64,000 nt of DNA from Ovis canadensis (taxonomy: Eukaryota; Chordata; Mammalia; Artiodactyla; Bovidae): NCBI RefSeq assembly GCF_042477335.2, contig NC_091247.1, positions 39,545,501 to 39,609,500 on the forward strand, read 5' to 3'. Numbering within the stretch: the stretch's first letter is position 1; each line of letters starts with the position of its first letter. The position numbers and the translations under genes were made by a program. Below are positions 1 through 11,499 of the stretch, in pieces. The notes beneath the pieces were generated by a model. That model ran no database searches. It saw only the letters and a list, made by a program, of their open reading frames with translations, and was not told the origin of the DNA.

Positions 1-321
1 GCTCAGTCCTGGAGAAACTATTTGGTTTAAAAATGTAGGTGACTGCCAGTTTCAAATACTTAGTAACACTGGAAATGTGACTTCATAACATTTAGTAACA
101 TAATGACAATGACAAGTTGAAACTACAGATTCATTTTGGGTCAGTCTGAATTGAAAATAAACAACCTCCTTCCCTATGAAGCCTTCCTAATGTTTCTGAT
201 TACTGATCCCTGGGCAGCTGGCTCAGAATGTGGGTGGGAAAATGTTCGCATCCCTGGGGAAAAAAGTTTTTTTAGTTCTCACTTCTGTGGAGGATTTGGA
301 TAATCTAGGTCAGGAAGTTCG

Positions 322-590
322 ATGGCACCCCACTCCAGTACTCTTGCCTGGAAAATCCCATGGATGGAGGAGCCTGGTGGGCTGCAGTCCGTGGGGTCGC
401 CAAGAGTCTGACACGACTGAGCGACTTCACTTTCACTTTTCACTCTCATGCATTGGAGAAGGAAATGGCAACCCACTCCAGTGTTCTTGCCTGGAGAATC
501 CCAGGGACGGGGGAGCCTGGTGGGCTGCCGTCTCTTGGGTCGCACAGAGTCGGAATGACTGAAGCGACTTAGCAGCAGCAGGAGCAGGTC
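322..590 (+). repeat. BOV-A2 SINE, dimeric
   Basis: Two related Bov-A units lie head to tail (about 325-425 and 455-575). Each carries the block CCCACTCCAGT..CTTGCCTGGA and ends in a GAGTCNGACACGACTGA-like segment. They are joined by a CACTTTCACTTTTCACT linker and followed by an AGC-repeat tail. Several open frames cross it but are only SINE read-through. Confidence 0.9.
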
Positions 591-1135
591 AGGAAGTGAA
601 GTTTTCAGAGCTCCTTATTACTGAAGATCAGCGAGGGTGGGAGCAAACCTCTCCGTGAACGCCCCTGCTGCCTGCACCTCTGTCAGTCCTTGGGTGAAAA
701 CGCACAGCCCACGGTCATGAATCCCGCACTTCACTCACCCTGTTGGCTGTTATTGTCTTTCTTCGATTTTTTTGCGTTTGCACAGCGCAGCTCCCTAGGA
801 GACAAAGCCCAACAAAACAAAATAAAATTTCCTCTACATCTGACTATCAGGGAAAAACAAGAGCCTCCTCCAAGGTGGAAAAACAGGACATTATTTCCTA
901 CCACTGCTTTGAACTCATCTTGGAGAAGTCAGTTCTCTGCATTGAGGCTTGATTTCTTCCAGAATCAGATGACCAGAAGAGCAATACAAGCATTATAGAA
1001 TCACTGTAAGAGCTAGATAAAACAGTTTGCAAAGCACCTGGCACAGGAAATTTGCTCAACAAACCTTAGTTCCCTCGCCTGAAATATAACACCATTATTA
1101 TTACTATACTTGCACAAGCCCAGTGAGCTTATTTT

Positions 1136-1335
1136 TTATACCAGCTCTATTGAAGCATAATTGACATACAGTAAACTTCATATATTTAAAGTGTGTAATT
1201 TAACCGGGTTTGACTTATGTAAACCTCCATCAGGACCACCACCACCATCCAGATAGTGTGACCATACGCATCATCAGTGAAAGTTCGTTCTTTTGTGCTT
1301 CTCTGTAAACGCTTCCTCCCACAACAGTGAGCTTT
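1136..1335. repeat. L1M-type LINE fragment
   Basis: The start (TTGAAGCATAATTGACATAC) and the following AT-rich and CCATCACCACCATC-like text match the familiar 3-prime region of old mammalian L1 elements. It is diverged, and the ends are approximate. Confidence 0.6.
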
Positions 1336-2490
1336 TATTGTGTGCATTTTTTAAATGGATGGAACACTAGTTTATTTCCCTATTTTTGGTTTTCTCATGT
1401 TTCCTGTCCAAGGGGAGTAAAGCTTCCTCCATTCATATGGTGGGGGTCGGGGGAGGCGTACAACTACCAAATTGCTTGATATATTAAGGACACACATCGT
1501 GCCCGTAATCAGTTCGGTTTGATGTCCAGAATCATCAACTCATCAATATTTTTTAAAGTGCTATCTCCATCACAGTAGATTAGGGGCATAGCAGGGAATT
1601 TAAGTTGTGGTGCCTGACAGTGGGATATCAATCTATTAATAGTTGGGAGGATCCACTTATAAAGACAACTGAGAAACAAGGACACGGGTAGCAAGGTCAA
1701 AGGAGAGATAGACAGAGTAAGTACTCAAGTTACCCAGAAGGGAGTGGGCTTCCAGATAGGGAGGTGAGGAAAGGAGGGTCCCGGAGGGAGGGGTCACAGC
1801 TAGATAGGTGGAGAAGAGGGAGTAGACCTTTTCAAGGGTCAGAAGAACATATCTAAAGGTGCAATAGACAGTAAAGCAAAGAAATGTTTGGGCAAGTAGT
1901 GAAGATATCAGTCTGCTTTAAATAAGAAACTTTTAAGAGATTTGTTTAATCTTTCAATCAATATTAATTGATAAATTGCATTACTCCATGCTGCTGGCAA
2001 AGAATGGGAGCTATGACTGGGTCAACAGATTAAGACCTGATTACAGTCTAGTTTTGAGAGCCATGCTAGAGAGTCTAAATTCATTCTATTCACCTAGTTC
2101 TCACTGGTGGTGTATTAGAATATTTGGGGTGGTACCCAGAGGAAGCTGTAACTCATGTGAAATCATTATATATTTTTGTTAATGTGGATTGAAAAAAAAA
2201 TCCACATAACTATCATCTTAAACCTCTCATTTCAAGAATAGAGCTGCTTAGGACAAGTCTAAAAGTTAGTATGAAAACAATCAAATCAAATTAAATATTA
2301 AAAAATACAATCTGGCATAGGGACCTAACAGAAATCATGAACCGGATATACAATTGGGAAAATGTTGCCAAAGATAATGGAGATCCCCTCTGATGATGAT
2401 TCTGAGCCTCTTTGGCATTGTGGAACACTTTGATTGAAGACAGATGCCTTTAGGGATTCATCGTAGACAGGTTCTACCTGGGGCAAACTA

Positions 2491-2694
2491 CTTCCCTGGT
2501 GGCTCAGATGGTAAAGAGTCTGCCTGCAATGTGGGAGACTGGGGTTCGATTCCTGAATTGGGAAGATCCCTTGGAGAAGGAAATGGTAACCCACTCCAAT
2601 ATTCTTGCCTGGAAAATCCCATGGACAGAGGAGCCTGGGGGGCTACCGTCCATGGGATCGCAAAGAGTTGGACATGATTGAGCGACTAACACAC
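2491..2694 (+). repeat. Bov-tA SINE
   Basis: A nearly full-length tRNA-derived ruminant SINE: head CTTCCCTGGTGGCTCAGATGG, box-B-like GGTTCGATTCC, body with CCCACTCCAATATTCTTGCC, end GAGCGACTAACACAC. There is no reason to think it acts as a tRNA. Confidence 0.93.
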
Positions 2695-3139
2695 AAGTGT
2701 ACAAGTGTACAAGATTTGGACACCTATAAAATTTGCATATAGGGAGTCAACATGATAATATCTGGAGGTGTGCTTCTAAGACTAAGGGACCTTCAAAGTT
2801 TTATTTCATAAACATTCTGAATGTTTCCTATGTGCACAAAATCAAGGGCAAAATTAAGGCAACCAATTCACCCTCAAGGTTCATTTTCCCCCATCCCTCC
2901 TTACAAAGGACCGCACACTCCAGATTCAACTGTGGTGACCCTCTTAGTGTTATGGCTATCTTGTTGAACTTGTTAGGCTTTGGTGTCTAGAGCAGGGGTC
3001 AGCAACTTTTTTCCTGTAAAGGGCCAGATAAGTAAATATTTTAAGTTTTGTGGGCCATATGATCTCTGTTGAGACTGTTAACTCTGCCATTGTAGTGCAA
3101 CAGTATCCACAAACATAAGGCAGAAATGAATAGTATAAT

Positions 3140-3323
3140 ATAGTGAAAGTCGCTCAGTTATGTCCGACTCCTTGCAACCCCTAGGATTATACAGTCCATG
3201 GAATTCTCCAGGCTAGAATACTGGAGTGGGTAGCCTTTCCTTCTCCAGGGAAACTTCCCAATCCAGGGATAGAACTCAGGTCTCCTGCATTGCAGGTGGA
3301 TTCTTTATCATCTATCAGGGTGA
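3140..3323 (-). repeat. Bov-tA SINE nested in hAT element
   Basis: A reverse-oriented Bov-tA: it starts with GTCGCTCAGTTATGTCCGAC and ends with the reversed tRNA head (CTGCATTGCAGGTGGATTC then TATCAGGG). Transposon sequence resumes at about 3324 (AACTTTATGTCCAAAACC), so this insertion is younger than its host element. Confidence 0.88.
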
Positions 3324-3351
3324 ACTTTATGTCCAAAACCAGGTGGTACAG

Positions 3352-3463
3352 GACTCACCTTGTGGTCCAGTGGTTAAGAATCCACCCTCCAATGCAGGAG
3401 CTGGGGGTTCAGTCCCTGGTCAGGGAACTAAGATCCCATATGCCTGCAGCCAAGTTTAAAAAA
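3352..3463 (+). repeat. CHR-type SINE nested in hAT element
   Basis: A tRNA-derived cetartiodactyl SINE with the diagnostic GTGGTCCAGTGGTTAAGAAT head, GGGGGTTCAGTCCCTGGTC box-B region and GGGAACTAAGATCCCATATG body, followed by an A-rich end. It is flanked by an imperfect duplication of the transposon text CAGGTG..ACAGG. Confidence 0.82.
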
Positions 3464-3992
3464 CAAACAGGTGACAGGGCCGATTTGATCCATGAGCTAG
3501 GTTTACAAACCCCTGGTCTAAATGGATGTTTTTCTGGAAGGTCCTGACTATGTGAAGGACTCCATCCATAAGTACAAATATGAAAAGCCATGACAACCTC
3601 ATCTCTGAAAAGTTTCAAGCAAAGAACAACCACCTTACAGTTCATTTGATAACTCCTCACTGGTTAGAAAATTTTGCCTGCACAATCTCCAAGGACCCTC
3701 CCAGTTTTGTAATTCTGTGACTGATAAGTTATGGGAACCAGGCTGGGTGTATCTTCTCTCTTTCATTAGGGGGCCAGTTTCCATTTATTCTTGGCAGCTT
3801 AAGGTGGTCTAGCATTCAATGTTTGACCTTCAGTACTTTCTCTTGGAGAATGCCAACACTGTGTTTGTTTTCACTGATTTTCCTTCATTCTCTCTGCATG
3901 GAGAGAGTGGACAGGCACTCTTATTGCATAAATAAGCATCTGTTTTTCTCTGATAGATGCTGCAAATCTGATTTCTGTTTTGTGTTTTCCAG

Positions 3993-4933
3993 ATCTGTTT
4001 TCCCAACCAGCCAGTTTTAACGGACTCCGAAAATACCCTCTCCTCTTCAATGTATCCATCCCTCACCATGAAGACATCATCATGGCTGAGCTCAGGTTGT
4101 ACACCCTGGTGCAAAGAGACCGACTTATATATGAAGGAGTGGACCGGAAAATCACCATTTTTGAAGTACTTGAGAGCAAAGAGGACCACGAAGGGGAAAG
4201 AAGCATGCTGGTCTTAGTGTCAGGGGAGATCTACGGAACCAACAGTGAGTGGGAGACTTTTGATGTCACTGATGCCATCAGGCATTGGCAAAAGTCAGGC
4301 TCATCCACCCACCAGCTGGAGGTCCACATTGAGAGCAAACACGAAACAGAGGACACACTTGGCAGGGGACAACTGGAAATAGATACTAGTGCCCAGAATA
4401 AGCATGAACCTTTGCTTGTCGTGTTTTCTGATGACCAAAGCAGTGAGAAGGAGCGGAAAGAGGAACTGGATGAAATGATCGCTCACGAGCAATTCCCAGA
4501 GATGGACAACCTGGATTTGGACGGTTATTCCAACGGACCTGGGGAAGAGGCTTTGCTGCAGATGAGGTCAAATATCATCTATGACTCCACTGCCCGCATC
4601 AGAAGGAATGCAAAAGGAAACTACTGCAAGAGGACCCCGCTCTACATCGACTTCAAGGAGATTGGCTGGGACTCTTGGATCATCGCTCCACCTGGATATG
4701 AAGCCTATGAATGTCGTGGTGTTTGCAACTACCCCCTGGCAGAGCATCTCACCCCTACAAAGCATGCGATTATCCAGGCCTTGGTCCACCTCAAGAATTC
4801 CCAGAAGGCTTCCAAAGCCTGCTGTGTGCCCACCAAGCTCGAGCCCATCTCCATCCTCTATTTAGATAAGGGCGTCGTTACCTACAAGTTTAAATATGAG
4901 GGCATGGCTGTCTCTGAATGTGGCTGTAGATAG
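3993..4933 (+). CDS. BMP10: BMP10, coding exon 2 (prodomain remainder and mature ligand)
   Basis: Bone morphogenetic protein 10 is a secreted TGF-beta-family ligand of heart and endothelium; family knowledge gives ALK1/BMPR2-type receptors and a role in trabecular and vascular growth. The exon follows the acceptor TTTTCCAG. Its first two bases complete a split Asp codon, and it runs 312 further residues to TAG at 4931-4933. About 205 residues are prodomain, with an N-glycosylation sequon NVS at 4049. A furin-type site RIRR ends at 4606, leaving a 108-residue mature chain that starts [13 protein letters not shown]. Seven cysteines are in the family pattern (YECRGVC, KACCVP, SECGCR at the end). 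The reading frame is intact and the length matches the family. Exon 1 (about 111 residues) is outside the window. Identification by remembered protein similarity is very secure. Confidence 0.98.
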
Positions 4934-5344
4934 GAGAGGAATCCTGTGGCTTATTTAATAACTGTAAATGTGTATATTTTGTGTTCCTATTTAATGAGAT
5001 TATTTAATAAGGGTGTACAGATCATAGAGGCTTGCTGCCTTAGGGAATATTTCAGGTGGGTTTGTTGTAGGAAATCCATGTTTTATTCTGCAGTCAAGTC
5101 CCTTCCGATCTATTTTTCTTTGGACTTATCATGTCCTGGCAATGCCATCTCTAACAGCAAGGAGCAAGCCCACACTACTTGCCTTCTATGTCAATTCAAA
5201 AGGAACACCACTAAGCAGAAATACAGTGTTAAGAGAGGTAGATATTTGTGTATGTATATGTGTACATAGATAAGCTTATCAACCCTTTTGGATCTACAGA
5301 GGCAGATTCTACTCACATGCACCATCAAACGTGTATATATTAAA
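4934..5344 (+). promoter_or_regulatory. BMP10: BMP10 proximal 3-prime UTR with AU-rich cluster
   Basis: Directly after the stop, the octamer TATTTAAT occurs three times, at 4952, 4988 and 5001. A variant poly(A) signal ATTAAA lies at 5339-5344. Canonical AATAAA hexamers occur much later (7406, 9344, 9533), so the true UTR end cannot be fixed from sequence. Use of any of these sites is inference. Confidence 0.45.
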
Positions 5345-6934
5345 AGCCACTGGGAAGGTCTCAGTCACCTCTTCTCTGAGTAGGATTTACATTAAGATAA
5401 ATTGCACCAGGAATTTAACCATCCTAGGAGCTATTCCATCTCTTCAATACTCTTGGAACTCTAGATGCAGCTTTGGTGAGTTGAATTTCTGTCATTACTC
5501 AGAGCAGCAAAGCCTGGTAAAGAGGCTGTACATTAGAGGGGAGGGGTTGTTTGATACAGAAACCAAAGGGCTTCAAGGGGCAGTGGCCTTAAGGGACAAT
5601 AGCAAGGAGGAGCCCCTGGGAGACTAGTGTGCTTTCGAAGGTGGTGCCTTGTCAAGAAAGGAAAGCAGGGGACTTCGTCTGTTCCTGAGGTGATAGAAAA
5701 TTCAAGGCCTTATGTGTTGGCCTTTATGGCTACAGAGGGTGTGGGAGGTGGGAAAGGCTCCTAGGGGAGGAGGGACAAAGAATAGAGATGTCCCAGGACT
5801 GTTTGTAACAGTATAAGCAGGTCTAATTGGATAGTTAAATATTTTGGACAAAATGAAATTATCAAAGACCAAGAGAAGGAAATATCAAAAGGGATCTGTT
5901 TGTTGGACTCTTCACTTCTTACTCTTTTCTTCACTTTTTCTCCTTTGCCTCTGAACTTCTGCTCTTGCTTTTTCCCACATTTTCACTTCCGTCTCCCTTT
6001 CTGCCCCTGCACTTTGTGAACTTCTTCCATTCCTGTGTCCCATGTCTTCACTGGCTTTCGCTGTCCCTGCTGTGAGCTGAAAGAGGACACCTAAAAAGCA
6101 TTTGCTCTTAGGATAGAAGAAGTTAGTGCTTTATGTCGAGATTTCCCCCTGATATTTTATTTAGTTGAATTGCTAATATATAAGAATTTTGTTCATGAAG
6201 AATACTAAAGTGTAAGAAAAAGAGAACCAGAGTCAAAATGAATACACTTAAACAAATGAGGTAGTGAACAGACACACAACAAATGGCTTGAAAGCCAAGC
6301 TGGAATTTAGAAATTGGCTATGGTAGAAACCTGGTGCCTTCCCTTCCTTCTCCTGCTGCAGTCTTTCTGTTTTGCCAGGATGAAGGGGCTGGGAAGTTGC
6401 TTCTGATGGGAATGGTCTGGGAGGTCTGCCCAGTAGTTGGCCAGTTGGAAGGATACTTGAGACTCTGACTTTGGTCTCAGGGCTCCTCGTGCAGGACCAC
6501 AGGTGCTGTGTAAGCAGAACCATGGCAGAATTGTTCCAGCACCTCCAGGCAGATGACAGGGATGGTCCAAGCTAGAACTGGAAATGTGGTTCCCCCACCC
6601 TCACCCAACCGAATTCTTCTTAAGAAGTTTTGCACTTTTTTTTTTTAAACCCTGGGAAGCCATCAGCCTTCCTTTGACAAGACTCTGGGTTCATAAAACT
6701 CATCTTGCACTAGAAAATAGAGGCAAGGGAAGCTATTGTGAAGGACATTTTGCTGAATTTGGACCTCAGCTCTGCACATCCATTGTCTGCTGGTGTCCAG
6801 AGGGTGAGTCCTGGAGAATTCATTGGCCCTAGAAAAATGGAGTTTTGGCCAGCAGTGGGTATATGGTGACTGACAATTTGAGACAGCTAGGCAACTCAGA
6901 ATTATTCAGTGATGGAATGTCTCCTACCTAAAAT

Positions 6935-6969
<35 letters not shown>

Positions 6970-9900
6970 CTGGCTTTATATAGCCAAGCTTAGTACCCTC
7001 TGTGAGAAGGGGTCCATCCTTTCCATTCATGGTACACATCATTTACTCATATACTCTATAGTACTTCTAAAGGATACTGTAATAGACATATGGTAAAACC
7101 TTGGTTGAATAGGATTGTTCTAGCTAGATAAAAACCAACCAAGATTTTCTTTATATGTAAAATACATAGGAGTCATATGCTGGTGAATGCTTTATAACCA
7201 GCAGTGGTAAGGATGGGAGTGGTGGGAGGGAATAGCTCTGATTTGTGGGTTTTGGTGGTATAAATATCCCCCCCTCCACCACCATGGCCTATTTCAAGCC
7301 ACCAGTGTATTGTCAGTTGGCTCACAAAATTCCCATAAACGTAACAGCAGGTTCTCAGGAGTCACGCATGCCAGCTCTGGTACCCTCCGCTGTTAGCATA
7401 TAGATAATAAAACACTGATGGTGTGAGGTGCCAGACTCTGCTTTTTTCATCCCCTCTGCTGGCTTTGCCGGGTTCCTAGAGAAGTGTGTCATGAGCCCTC
7501 CTAATCACTCTTCCATTAAAGAGATGTGAAAATCTAAGCTGTAAGCAATCAGGCTGCATATGCCAGGTATTTCTCTTTTTATTGCAGTCCAGATGTAAAC
7601 ATGCGTTTCTAAGATTTTCTTCTTCCCTACAGAAAGAGAGTGCAGAAAGCCATTTACTGCTTATTCGAATGTTTTTTTTTTTCTTTCTTCTCATCAAAAA
7701 ATGAAGAGACACTGACCATAGATAGCGGAGCCCTGCCATCTCCCCTTAGACCTCCTGAAGCATGTTTGCAACCTCTCTACATCACTGCATTGATGCAGAG
7801 CCAGGAAGTTGTCAGACCCTTAGGAAAGTAGAATTCCCTACTGTCTTTTCTGTCATAGACCTTTGCTATGTCCCACGCGTCTTTTTTTATACTTTTATGG
7901 CAGAATTATCATCATAGAAGTTGATAAACCTAAATGACTTTCGAGGAGAAAGATAGCAGAGGGACTTTGGCAGCCAACAACCCAAATATTCATGTAAAAG
8001 TTTCTAGGCTTCCTACTATTTATTGATGGATATATTTATTTTTGTAATATAGTGTAGAATACCAAATATTTTATTTTTATGTTTGTGATTCTCTCTTGGA
8101 TAAAAGAGTCTTCTGTGCTTTTTCAAACAGTATCTTCCCCTAAATATGGCTCCTTTACAATGTATGGCCTATATTTTCATCTCTCTCTTTTTGCACCAAC
8201 ATTTCCTGTTTAAGGAGTCTTTTCATAACTTTGCCATAACTTTGTATATTTGTACCTTGTAGGCATGCTGTGAGCTCCTTGGCATGTTTACTGATTTGTA
8301 AATAGGACAGTTTTAACTGAAGTGCCCATGTTTTCAGAAAACATTGCATCAGTAAATGTCACTCTAATGAGCTGACACTATCATTTTACTGTGAGAGGCA
8401 AATGTCAGGATGTGAGGGACTAGGATTGCTGCTCAGTGAATGGAGACAGAATGTAATGGGGGCCTTTCATCCCCCCAAACTGGGTGCTTCCCCTCTGATC
8501 TTATCCATTGCCTTCAATGACCCACCAATTCAGATATCCAGTTGGAAAAATCTGTTTGTAATTGGACCCATTATGCTATCAATGAAAAAGATATATATAA
8601 TATATATATTAATTTAGTGATTTCTCCAAAGAATCAGTCTTAAAGTGAATAACTTCCTTCCTGCATGTAATTTTTTGGTCTGGAACAGTGGTAAATACTT
8701 TCCCCAGAACTCTGAGTAAATTTTGTGGTATTCTTTGGAACTTTCATTGTTGAAGTAAAAGATACTTTCATAGAAAGGAATTTTACGTATGACTGCTTAC
8801 TGCACTCATCAACAGACTATAAAATCCAGCAATGTTTTAGCAAAACCATTTGCAGTTTGTAACACTGGAGGGACCTTGCCCTTTTTAAAGACTGTGGATC
8901 TTTTCACAGAGTCACCATGGGTGGTACTTAGCCCTTTTTGGATCTGGTTAAAAAAAGCAATGCTTCTGTGACTCTGCCTTTTCTTGGCTCCAAAAAAGAC
9001 ATTTGGTTTCACACATTAGAATGAAGGAAAAGTAGATAATGTATAATAGCAGCAAAAAAGGGTGTTTCTGGGTGTGGAAATGTATGCAAAGTGAACAACC
9101 CCATCAAGGAATACCGTTGGTTGTGATCCACATGTTTCCATTGCACACGAGCACTTGTTTTGTGAGAGTCTGGCCTGAGTGCTGTGGGAATGTTGACTGC
9201 TTGCCCCCACCTAACACGCCCCCACAAACACGGGAAATCGGCTAATACCGCAGTCACTCTGAACCAGCTGAAGCACGTTCATGTTCTCTTGTCAAACCAT
9301 GTCTAAATGTATGTAGTAACTATTAGACTAAAGTGAAGATGGAAATAAATATTTGACACTGTGTTCATAAGCCACATGTGTACATTCAAGATCATCTTGT
9401 TAAATAAAATGGACAAATTATTTTGACAATAATTATTTGCAGCTTATTTTCCTCGAGATGAAACCTTTTCTGCCTTCCCTTCCCACCCCACCCCCTTCTT
9501 TTGCATATCTGTTTCACAGTCTATTCTGATGGAATAAAGCTTCCTGCTACTTTTGTAGAGCATGGCCAGAGGAAATGATGAGTTGGTTTTGGTCTCTGGT
9601 CTCCCCAGAGAGTGAGTAATTGTTTCTGTCATTTTATACAACTTTCTATGAATCCCAAGAATTCCAGAGACATACATAGACAATGATGTTGGTTCCTGTC
9701 AATAATTGAGAAATATTTCTTCTTTGAGTGTGGAATGAGGCAGGACAAGCAGAAGTTTCTTTGGGAAACATACTCATGCTAAATTTCACTGAAATTTGAT
9801 TATTCAAACTTTAGAGAATCTCAGGCTTAGAAGGGAACTTGAAAGTTATCTGAGGGCTACTCAGGCAGCCGCCAGAACATCTTTCATCTTTTCTGCAAAT

Positions 9901-10223
9901 ATTAGTGATGAGAAGGGAACACACTTCCTTTAAGGAGCACCTAATGCGTTTTTAGAGGGGCTGCCTTGATTATACTCACTTCATCAAGTAGGTTAGGTCC
10001 TTATGCATACAGGTCACTTCATGAGAGACAAAGGTAAACAGAAAGCTGTTAGGGTTCTTCCTTATATGACATTTAATTCTCTCGCAGTGACCCTCACAGC
10101 TTTCCAGTTCCTAGCACTTGGGGCGGAACATGTACATCTGATCGACCTTCCTGACAGCCTCTCTGGCTTGCAGACAGCTCTTCTGTCCTTCTGGATCCAC
10201 TGTTTCCCTTGTTCTGCAATAGG
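5345..10223. other. BMP10 3-prime flank, no recognised gene or young repeat
   Basis: About 4.9 kb with no Bov-tA, BOV-A2 or BovB copy. It holds a (GT)n microsatellite at 6936, AT-rich text around 7880-8110 and 8570-8620, and AATAAA hexamers at 7406, 9344 and 9533. Open frames here are short and none resembles a known protein. It may include a long BMP10 3-prime UTR. Confidence 0.6.
6936..6967. repeat. (GT)16 microsatellite
   Basis: An uninterrupted dinucleotide repeat of 32 bases, about 2 kb downstream of the BMP10 stop. It is likely to vary in length between animals. Confidence 0.97.
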
Positions 10224-10436
10224 AAAGGAAAATGTTAGGTGCTCAGAGGTGTCCGACTCTTTGTGACCCCATGGACTGTAGCCTGCCAGGTTCCTCTGTC
10301 CATCGAATTTTCCAACCTAGAATACTGGAGTGGGTTGCCCTTTCCTTCTCCCGGGGATATTCCTAAGCCAGTGATCAAACCAGGGTCCCCTTCACTGCAG
10401 GCGGATTCTTTACTGTCTGAGCCACCAGGGAAGCAA
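10224..10436 (-). repeat. Bov-tA SINE
   Basis: Reverse-oriented: GTGTCCGACTCTTTGTGACC at the left, CACTGCAGGCGGATTCTTTA and GAGCCACCAGGGAAGC (reversed tRNA head) at the right. A short GCAATAG match occurs on both sides (10216 and 10433). Confidence 0.92.
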
Positions 10437-11179
10437 TAGACTATGTTGAAACACATGCCCAGAAACAGCTCCTTCAGCCAGAGGCAAACAGAAGGAAGGC
10501 CTGTACCTGGTCTGGACCTTGGCCCTGATGGGGTAATAGGTTTGGTGGACAGACAGATGGTGCTGCTTGTCCTGGGAGGAAGTTTACTCTTATGGCAGAA
10601 CATGGGATCTGAAGAACATAGAGACAGTCCCAGGTGGGTTAAAATTCCTTTTATCAATCATCCTGCACCTCTGCTCTTAAGGTGAATGGGTCTTTGTGAT
10701 GTTGAGGGAAAATAGTGTCATGAGAGGAGCTCCATGTGACTCTAGTCACGTGGACAAGAGCCCGCTTTTGTAGAGAAGTGACTATTTGCAAATAAGGGGC
10801 CTGGTTGGAGAAGGTGAGAGCTTGTTAACTTGGGTGGTTATAAATGGATTATGTGATTATCTTCAACTCACTCCCCCAAACTGTCAGTTTACAAGAACCA
10901 GCTCCTGCCTTCTCTTAATGTTCATCAGACAGTTCACACAGATCCACAGGAGCTCAGCTCATCCCAAGGAGAAAGTCCAGAAACTACACAGACACCCAGT
11001 CTATTTTCACTCTTAAATGAGATTCTGAGACTCTTGTAAAAGCTTTAGGACTCTCAGTTCAAGTTAAGATTCTGCGGTGGGAAGTGTGAAGCAGAGTTTC
11101 AGCAGAAAATTTTCACTCACAGGATACAAGGCCAGCTTCTTCCCACAGAAGAGAAATGGTGTTAGAAAATACAGTTCTA
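10437..11179. other. Intergenic, nothing recognised
   Basis: Apparently unique sequence between a SINE and a BovB copy. Only short chance open frames are present. Confidence 0.5.
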
Positions 11180-11499
11180 AACCAGTCCATTCTGAAGGAG
11201 ATCAACCCTGGGATTTCTTTGGAAGGAATGATGCTAAAGCTGAAACTCCAGTACTTTGGCCACTTCATGTGAAGAGTTGACTCATTGGAAAAGACTTTGA
11301 TTCTGGGAGGGATTGGGGGCAGGAGGAGAAGGGGATGACAGAGGATGAGATGGCTGGATGGCATCACTGACTTGATGGACGTGAATCTGAGTGAACTCCG
11401 GGAGTTGGTGATGGACAGGGAGGCCTGGCGTGCTGCGATTCATGGGGTCACAAAGAGTCGGACACGACTGAGCGACTGAACTGAACTGAACTGAACCCC
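11180..11499 (+). mobile_element. BovB LINE, 5-prime truncated 3-prime end
   Basis: This is the BovB terminal segment: CCAGTCCATTCTGAAGGAGA, then the arginine-rich coding end, then GGACACGACTGAGCGACTG and four ACTGA-type tail units. The coding part is broken, for example by a TGA in the segment that is LMRRVDS in better copies. It is a non-functional retrotransposon remnant. Confidence 0.93.

Larger units (their letters stand above)
2985..3523. mobile_element. hAT-Charlie DNA transposon, split by two SINEs
   Basis: The element runs from CAGGGGTCAGCAAC at 2993 to AAACCCCTG ending at 3515, so the ends are inverted repeats. It is flanked by 8-bp near-duplications GTCTAGAG (2985-2992) and GTCTAAAT (3516-3523), which fit the hAT target preference. 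Internal text such as GTAAAGGGCCAGATAAGTAA and the GGGCCGATTTGATCC block is typical of non-autonomous Charlie elements of the MER20 type; the exact subfamily is uncertain. A Bov-tA and a CHR SINE interrupt it. Confidence 0.8.
1..3992 (+). other. BMP10: BMP10 intron 1 (3-prime part)
   Basis: Non-coding sequence upstream of the BMP10 acceptor at 3991-3992. It was searched for exon 1 (signal peptide and early prodomain) and nothing similar was seen, so exon 1 should lie before position 1. The stretch holds a BOV-A2 SINE, an L1M fragment, a Bov-tA SINE and a nested hAT element, listed separately. The rest (1-320, 591-1135, 1336-2490, 2695-2992, 3524-3970) looks unique and shows no gene. The intron ends with a pyrimidine-rich tract and TTTTCCAG. 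Confidence 0.85.

Noticed and set aside
230..572. Open frames with GGAWWAAV or LVGCSPWGRQESDTTE-like text
   Set aside because: These recur at every BOV-A2 and Bov-tA copy and are SINE translations, not genes.
2491..2694. tRNA genes at the Bov-tA and CHR heads (box-B-like GGTTCGATCC motifs)
   Set aside because: Each motif is part of a SINE with its full body and tail. The heads do not fold as intact tRNAs with anticodon arms, so no tRNA gene is claimed.
1..3990. BMP10 exon 1
   Set aside because: The segment was read for the signal peptide and early prodomain in all forward frames and nothing similar was found. The exon should be upstream of the window.
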